DNA from: an uncultured Metabacillus sp.
Lineage (GTDB): Bacteria > Bacillota > Bacilli > Bacillales > Bacillaceae
Assembly (NCBI RefSeq): GCF_947503125.1
Contig: NZ_CANNCR010000018.1
Location: 1 to 64,000 of the forward strand
Direction of reading: 5' to 3'
DNA: 64,000 nt
Part shown: piece by piece, positions 59,672 through 64,000 of the stretch
Layout: the number at the start of each line of letters is the position of its first letter
Position numbering within the stretch: position 1 is the stretch's first letter
Position numbers and translations under genes: made by a program
Notes under the pieces: generated by a model
The model's database searches: none
The model's input: the letters and a program-made list of their open reading frames with translations, nothing else
Told to the model about the DNA's origin: nothing

Positions 59672-60295
59672 ATGAATAAAAAAAATAATTCAGAACAAAA
59701 TAAGGTCACATATGTTAGTTTTGGCGACAGTCAGAAATCTGAAACTGAGGACCAATCTAAACAAGATGAATATGTATTTATAAAAGTGGGCTTTAAAAAA
59801 GAAAACTTTGATAAAATTAAAGATTACACAACCTATGCAAATGTAGAAGCAAAAATGGATAAAGTCGATGTGGAGTATACCCCGGAGGATTTCATAAAGG
59901 GCGCAACTATGCTTTTTATCGACTCTATGCTTGATAATATTGATGCACACCAGCCGAAGGAAATAACTAGGAAATTATATGAATCCCTGCCTGAATTTTT
60001 GCCGATTATAAATGAGGCCGCTAAGCAAATGAGCGACACTCCTAAGGAAAATGTTGAATCACTTATTAACCGTCATGAGGGGATTATTAAAAATAATATA
60101 AAGAAAATCATGAAGCAACAAAAACTGACGCAAAAAGAGCTTTCAGAATTGACCGGCATTGATAAAAGCAATTTATCCATTTATATGAATAATAAATCTC
60201 AACCATCGATTGAATTTTTTCTGCGGATTTGGCATGCGCTTAACTATCCTCCCCTAAACGAAATGTTATATAGAGAAAAAACACGCGATGCTTAA
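59672..60295 (+). CDS. XRE-type helix-turn-helix protein
   Basis: 207 residues: a charged, mostly helical N-terminal region (1-135) of no recognised family and a C-terminal XRE DNA-binding domain (about 150-195: QQKLTQKELSELTGIDKSNL and SIYMNNKSQPSIEF). ATG 59672 follows the near-perfect AAAGGAGGTGAT; GTG 59660 lies inside that site. It precedes the small toxin candidate, but no regulatory link is shown. Confidence 0.78.
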   Translation: MNKKNNSEQNKVTYVSFGDSQKSETEDQSKQDEYVFIKVGFKKENFDKIKDYTTYANVEAKMDKVDVEYTPEDFIKGATMLFIDSMLDNIDAHQPKEITRKLYESLPEFLPIINEAAKQMSDTPKENVESLINRHEGIIKNNIKKIMKQQKLTQKELSELTGIDKSNLSIYMNNKSQPSIEFFLRIWHALNYPPLNEMLYREKTRDA

Positions 60296-60313
60296 GAAAA
60301 GGCATCTTTTTTT
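60287..60313 (+). terminator. Terminator overlapping the XRE gene end
   Basis: GATGC / GCATC stem with a ten-base loop followed by seven Ts. Confidence 0.75.
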
Positions 60314-60466
60314 CTGTACGGAAGTTAAAAATTTTTAATAAAAGTTAAAAATTTTTAAAAAAAGGTCATAAAACATGCACCAACCTCAATATGCTATACC
60401 ATAAGAAATAAGTGAATATTTTTGTGCCATGACATTATGACAATGACCAGCTGGGTTGGCATAAAA

Positions 60467-60484
60467 GCCTCCCATCATGGAGGT
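60467..60484 (+). promoter_or_regulatory. Hairpin sequestering the toxin ribosome site
   Basis: GCCTCC (60467-60472) pairs with GGAGGT (60479-60484), the ribosome site of the ORF at 60491, around a six-base loop. Typical of translational locking in type I toxin mRNAs. Confidence 0.65.
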
Positions 60485-60490
60485 GCACCG

Positions 60491-60568
60491 ATGGATATTA
60501 ATACAGCGATGTTTATGATTGCCTTAGTTACGTTGGTCGTTTTATTAGTTGAAAAAGTTAAAAAGTAA
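60491..60568 (+). CDS. Holin-like small hydrophobic toxin candidate, 25 residues
   Basis: Starts MDINTAMFMIALVTLV and ends LVEKVKK: one membrane helix with a short charged tail, as in Bacillus putative holin-like toxins of type I systems. GGAGGTG lies seven bases before ATG and is masked by a hairpin. A strong terminator follows. An antisense RNA antitoxin would be expected from the opposite strand; I cannot show its promoter. Confidence 0.68.
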   Translation: MDINTAMFMIALVTLVVLLVEKVKK

Positions 60569-60611
60569 TCAGCCTTTATTTATCACTATGAGGGTTGGTT
60601 ACTCTTTTTTT
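60564..60611 (+). terminator. Terminator of the toxin-like gene
   Basis: AGTAATCAGCC pairs with GGTTGGTTACT, followed by seven Ts after one C. Confidence 0.8.
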
Positions 60612-60712
60612 GTTATAATTCTCATATTTTCACCTGATTTTTGTGAAAATTAGTAAGGTATTTTTAGCGTCTTTCCTCCTTTAAAATGAAGATACAGAAA
60701 AGGAGGAGTCTT

Positions 60713-61684
60713 ATGGAAACGGTAAAAAAGAAACCGATTACTAGAGGAAATCTGACGATGAAAACGAAAAAGACACGGAATTTTTGGAAGGTGTTTTCAA
60801 GTCAAAAAATCCTTTATGCGATGTCACTTCCTTTTGTTGCATGGGTGTTTGTTTTTAATTATTTACCTTTATGGGGCTGGACGATGGCGTTTCAAAATTA
60901 TCGGCCTGCAAGGTCATTCTTTGAACAAGAGTGGGTCGGCTTCGAGCATTTTATTACCTTGTTTACCGATGAACGTTTTTACCTGGTGTTAAGAAATACG
61001 TTGGCGATGAGTTTCCTTAGTTTAATCATTGGGTTTACGATTCCTATTTTGTTCGCTGTTTTGCTCAATGAAGTTCGTCATTCAGTCTTTAAACGAACTG
61101 TGCAGACGGTCACTTATTTGCCTCACTTTGTGTCATGGGTTGTGGTGGCAGGGATCGTCACAAAAATGCTATCAATTGATGGCGGTATTGTTAATGACCT
61201 TTTATTGAAATTAAACATTCTTGATGAGCCTTTTCAGTTTATGGCCCAAGGGACATGGTTCTGGGGAATCGTAACGGCCTCAGATTTATGGAAGGAAATG
61301 GGCTGGAATGCGATTATTTTTTTAGCGGCGATTGCCGGACTTGATCCACAGCTTTATGAAGCTGCAAAAGTAGATGGAGCGGGCAGATTAAGAAGAATCT
61401 GGCATGTGACATTACCAGGCATTCGTCCAACCATTCTCGTAGTACTGATTTTAAATATCGGTCACTTGGTCAGCATTGGATTTGAAAAACAGATGTTATT
61501 AGGGAACTCACTTGTTGTTGATTATTCAGAGGTCTTAGATTTGTATGCGCTTAATTATGGAATTGGGTTAGGACAATTTTCTTATGGGACAGCCATTGGC
61601 ATTTTTAATTCAGTCGTTAGTATTATCCTTTTGTTTATTGCGAATGGAATCTTTAAGCGCTTTTCAAATCAAAGTGTCATGTAA
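60713..61684 (+). CDS. ABC sugar permease, LplB type
   Basis: 323-residue binding-protein-dependent permease with six helices. The EAA loop is EAAKVDGAGRLRRIWHVTLP. The long N-terminus with FNYLPLWGWTMAFQNYRP is typical of the LplB/YtcP group, which import plant or host oligosaccharides. ATG 60713 follows AAAAGGAGGAGTC. Paired with the LplC-type permease 14 bases downstream. Confidence 0.9.
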   Translation: METVKKKPITRGNLTMKTKKTRNFWKVFSSQKILYAMSLPFVAWVFVFNYLPLWGWTMAFQNYRPARSFFEQEWVGFEHFITLFTDERFYLVLRNTLAMSFLSLIIGFTIPILFAVLLNEVRHSVFKRTVQTVTYLPHFVSWVVVAGIVTKMLSIDGGIVNDLLLKLNILDEPFQFMAQGTWFWGIVTASDLWKEMGWNAIIFLAAIAGLDPQLYEAAKVDGAGRLRRIWHVTLPGIRPTILVVLILNIGHLVSIGFEKQMLLGNSLVVDYSEVLDLYALNYGIGLGQFSYGTAIGIFNSVVSIILLFIANGIFKRFSNQSVM

Positions 61685-61698
61685 AGGAGAACGGATAA

Positions 61699-62613
61699 AT
61701 GGCTGCGAATCGAGCATTAAATAGAGTTATGAACAAAGACCGCGTATTCGATCTACTAAACTATACTTTTTTAACGGTGGTCATGATTGTCACACTTTAT
61801 CCTTTTTTAAATATATTGGCGATATCATTAAATGAATCAACTGATACAGTAAGAGGCGGCATCTATTTATGGCCGAGAGAGTTCACGTTTAATAATTACT
61901 TAGAAATTGCTAAATACGATAACTTAGTGACAGGTTTTTTTAATTCTGTCATGCGAACAGTGGTTGGCACCGTTTTGGGCGTATTTGTTCAAGCAATGGT
62001 TGCTTTTACCTTAAGCCGGGCAGACTTCCAAGGGCGGAAGTTTGTATCCACTTTTATTGTGTTAACGATGTATTTTTCCGGGGGGTTAATTCCTGGTTAT
62101 ATGCTTGTGAGAGATTTAGGCTTAATGAATTCATTTTGGGTATATATTTTGCCGGGTTTAGTTAGTGCTTTTAATATCATTATTATCCGGTCGTTTATGG
62201 ATGGTCTGCCATTTTCCCTCCAGGAATCAGCGAAAATGGATGGAGCAAATGATTTTACAATCTTTTACCGGATTATCCTGCCGCTCTGTAAGCCAGTGTT
62301 AGCGACAATCGCATTATTTGTCGCAGTAGGACAATGGAATAGTTGGTTTGACACTTATTTATACAATAGCATGAATGAAAGTTTGACAACCTTACAGTAT
62401 GAATTAATGAAAATTTTAGATAATACCTCCATGAGTGGAAGTGTTGATGCGAATCAGATGCGGCCAAACGCGGAGCAGCAATCAAACATGGTTTCACCAG
62501 AATCCATTAAAATGGCGATCACTATGATTACCGTTATACCGATTATCTTGGTGTATCCATTCGTGCAAAGATATTTTATTCAAGGGATGACATTGGGGGC
62601 AGTAAAACAGTAA
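61699..62613 (+). CDS. ABC sugar permease, LplC type
   Basis: 304-residue partner permease: helix 1 YTFLTVVMIVTLYPFLNILA, then the EAA-type loop QESAKMDGANDFTIFYRIIL. It carries the LplC insert near the C-terminus (MRPNAEQQSNMVSPESIKMA). ATG follows AAAGGAGAACGG. The binding protein and glycoside hydrolase expected next are missing; only a short coding remnant follows, so the system is probably incomplete unless a binding protein lies elsewhere. Confidence 0.9.
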   Translation: MAANRALNRVMNKDRVFDLLNYTFLTVVMIVTLYPFLNILAISLNESTDTVRGGIYLWPREFTFNNYLEIAKYDNLVTGFFNSVMRTVVGTVLGVFVQAMVAFTLSRADFQGRKFVSTFIVLTMYFSGGLIPGYMLVRDLGLMNSFWVYILPGLVSAFNIIIIRSFMDGLPFSLQESAKMDGANDFTIFYRIILPLCKPVLATIALFVAVGQWNSWFDTYLYNSMNESLTTLQYELMKILDNTSMSGSVDANQMRPNAEQQSNMVSPESIKMAITMITVIPIILVYPFVQRYFIQGMTLGAVKQ

Positions 62614-62666
62614 GAACTAAAATATCGCTTCTGCAGGTTTACCTGTTGTCGGACAATACCCTCTAG

Positions 62667-62765
62667 CTGACAATTGAAGGACTAACAGATGTTGAAAAAG
62701 TAGTTCTGAAAAATGATGTATGGAAATCGTTTAATTATGGAGCAAGGAATAAAGTGTTAATTTGA
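62667..62765 (+). pseudogene. C-terminal remnant of an unidentified gene
   Basis: An open stretch of 32 codons without a start (LTIEGLTDVEKVVLKNDVWK and SFNYGARNKVLI) ends exactly at a terminator. It reads like the C-terminus of a larger protein, possibly the deleted partner of the ABC permeases. Not identifiable. Confidence 0.35.
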
Positions 62766-62794
62766 AATAGGGTCCTGAAGGCAGGACCCTATTT
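62765..62794. terminator. Bidirectional terminator
   Basis: AAATAGGGTCCTG / CAGGACCCTATTT perfect stem with a four-base loop; TTTTG on the plus side. The minus-strand stop (62789-62791) lies inside it. Confidence 0.92.
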
Positions 62795-63637
62795 TGTTAG
62801 CTCGATTAATAATTTCAGTGCATTTTCTTTATTTTTTGAGTCTACCCGTATTGCGGCAATTTTCTTCTCATCATTGACTTGGATTCCATTAAAGAATTTT
62901 GTGTCAGAAACGACAACTCCGTATAAATGCTCAGCATTATCTTCAGGTGATGTGGCATAGATAAGTTTGTCTGGATCAACATTTTCTTTAAGCGAAGGCT
63001 CCAAGTCGTCCAAAGGCAGGAACATTTCATTCGTCATAAGCTGTTCAAAGTTAATAGAATCCATAACGTAAACATCTGATTTATCAGAAGCAAGTGTCAC
63101 AACACTTTTCTGCTGCATGCCAACATCCATTGAGTCGTTTACTTCAGTCGGTGAGTAGTTCAAATTAACGGTAACCCGCTCCCATGAAGGAATGTCAGCC
63201 AAAACATTATCCGATACAGGCGATTTGTTACTATTTGGGTCAAAATAGTCACCATGCAGCATAATGCTTACATTTTCAGGAGGAAGGCTTGCCAATCTTT
63301 TTTGTTCCTGAAAATGAGAAACGACACTTTGGGTTATATAGATGCAAAGCGCAATCAGGATGATCACCCCGACCATATGGAGCTTGTAATAATGAAGAAA
63401 ATGATCCATTTTCTCACGGAAAGTAGTCGGGCCTTGCTTGTCCTCGGTACCATCCCGATAAGCTTTAATCTTATTATAGGCATTTGTAATCTTATCGAAA
63501 TCAAAAGGCTTTTCTGCATCCTCCTGACTTTGGTACGCATGATTCCGCCGAATCCATGTCATATATTGTTTTTCAATTTGATCATCAGTAGCATCCTCTG
63601 GAACACCTAGTACTTTGTAAGCTTCTTGTATGTCCAA
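62789..63637 (-). CDS. Membrane protein with a degenerate J domain
   Basis: About 282 residues: an N-terminal J-domain-like helical bundle (EAYKVLGVPEDATDDQIEKQ, about 3-65) in which the essential HPD is replaced (RRNHAYQ), one membrane helix (about 88-110, MVGVIILIALCIYITQSVV), and a large extracytoplasmic domain. Without HPD it cannot stimulate DnaK ATPase in the usual way. The outer domain (DVYVMDSINFEQL, YGVVVSDTKFF) resembles solute-binding-like folds. GTG 63649 abuts the GAGGA site, so TTG 63637 is preferred. Function unknown. Confidence 0.72.
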   Translation of the reverse strand: MDIQEAYKVLGVPEDATDDQIEKQYMTWIRRNHAYQSQEDAEKPFDFDKITNAYNKIKAYRDGTEDKQGPTTFREKMDHFLHYYKLHMVGVIILIALCIYITQSVVSHFQEQKRLASLPPENVSIMLHGDYFDPNSNKSPVSDNVLADIPSWERVTVNLNYSPTEVNDSMDVGMQQKSVVTLASDKSDVYVMDSINFEQLMTNEMFLPLDDLEPSLKENVDPDKLIYATSPEDNAEHLYGVVVSDTKFFNGIQVNDEKKIAAIRVDSKNKENALKLLIELTK

Positions 63638-63978
63638 TTTTAGCGTCACTCCTCATTTCCTAGTTTGCTTTTTCGTTTGTAAGTGAAAATGTTAAATATA
63701 AGATAGATTACTATAAAGATACCTCAAATTGAAGGCGTTTGCACTATGTATAAGGATATTGGGAAAAGTTTTTTGCTAAGTCTATTAAATGTTTATGGAT
63801 AATAAATATAGATGGATTTTAATAGAATGCAAAGAAAGATTTAAGAAAATGTTAAGAAAAGAACTATTCAATCATTTGTCAATTAAAGGTATACTAACAT
63901 GTGGGATTAAGAATATTGCTTTCCGATTTATTTAAAAGAATAATAATGTAAATTGATTCAGTAATAATGGAGGTTTAA
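63638..63978. other. Gene-free AT-rich stretch
   Basis: The intergenic region between divergent genes. I see promoter-like AT-rich DNA but no confident -35/-10 pair, repeat or RNA element. Confidence 0.5.
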
Positions 63979-64000
63979 ATGGAAAATTGGATAACAGGTA
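63979..64000 (+). CDS. Start of a gene running off the window
   Basis: ATG 63979 after TGGAGG opens MENWITG. The first residues resemble DedA-family membrane proteins, but seven codons are too few to be sure. Confidence 0.4.

Noticed and set aside
60325-60360. Direct repeat AGTTAAAAATTTTTAA (twice)
   Set aside because: Short, AT-rich and low complexity; not separable from background.
1-64000. CRISPR arrays, tRNA/rRNA genes, insertion sequences, prophage or plasmid origin
   Set aside because: No regularly spaced repeats, cloverleaf or rRNA motifs, transposase, integrase or phage structural genes were found.

Overview
The window is low-GC Gram-positive DNA, almost certainly from a Bacillaceae chromosome (Bacillus, Neobacillus or a close relative). 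The evidence is strong AAGGAGG ribosome sites, frequent TTG/GTG starts, Bacillus-type OdhAB, YtsJ malic enzyme, PbuE, PspA and GutM proteins, a sigma-B-type promoter, CcpA cre sites, and a Bacillaceae-type palindromic intergenic repeat present three times. I saw no rRNA, tRNA, CRISPR array, transposase or prophage.

Region by region. 0.1-10 kb: adenine deaminase, a LysR regulator divergent from the 2-oxoglutarate dehydrogenase genes odhA-odhB, a frameshifted acyl-CoA thioesterase and malic enzyme ytsJ. 10-14 kb: an MFS transporter, an UlaG-type metallo-hydrolase divergent from a frameshifted Lrp-type regulator, and an AraC regulator. 14-18 kb: a sugar cluster (Gfo/Idh/MocA dehydrogenase resembling levoglucosan dehydrogenase, TIM-barrel isomerase/eliminase, sugar-porter MFS carrying a 45-bp in-frame duplication). 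18-24 kb: envelope and stress genes (PspA, M50-like membrane protein, VTT protein, sigma-B lipoprotein/GSP17M operon, cardiolipin synthase). 24-27 kb: a macrolide-resistance operon (RlmA(II)-type methyltransferase and Msr-type ABC-F) behind a leader peptide and attenuator. 27-30.5 kb: small membrane proteins, a DMT exporter and its divergent AraC regulator.

30.6-50.4 kb is the most unusual part. Two copies of the glucitol-type PTS (srlA-srlE, then gutM-srlA-srlE-srlB) flank a complete acetoin-dehydrogenase-type complex (E1alpha, E1beta, E2, E3) and a galactitol-type PTS with three dehydrogenases. The second PTS operon opens with an oxidoreductase of the DRL (DXR-like, SAF-domain) family, and each half ends in a SorC-type regulator. 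Three promoters share one operator. A coherent but untested reading is catabolism of a methyl-branched or 1-deoxy polyol: PTS uptake and phosphorylation, oxidation/isomerisation to a 1-deoxyketose phosphate, then acetoin-like thiolytic cleavage to acetyl-CoA and an aldose phosphate.

50.5-64 kb: purine efflux pump and purine nucleoside phosphorylase (with a stem-loop mini-ORF between its ribosome site and start), a TrmB regulator, a ribitol-type cluster (decayed ribulokinase, polyol permease, TarJ-like dehydrogenase, DeoR regulator), an XRE regulator, a holin-like small toxin candidate, two LplB/LplC-type ABC permeases, and a membrane J-like-domain protein.

Five genes between 7.6 and 28.6 kb are interrupted: four by one-base length changes at or next to short homopolymer runs and one by an in-frame TAG. 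They may be real decay or sequence errors; the raw reads would decide.
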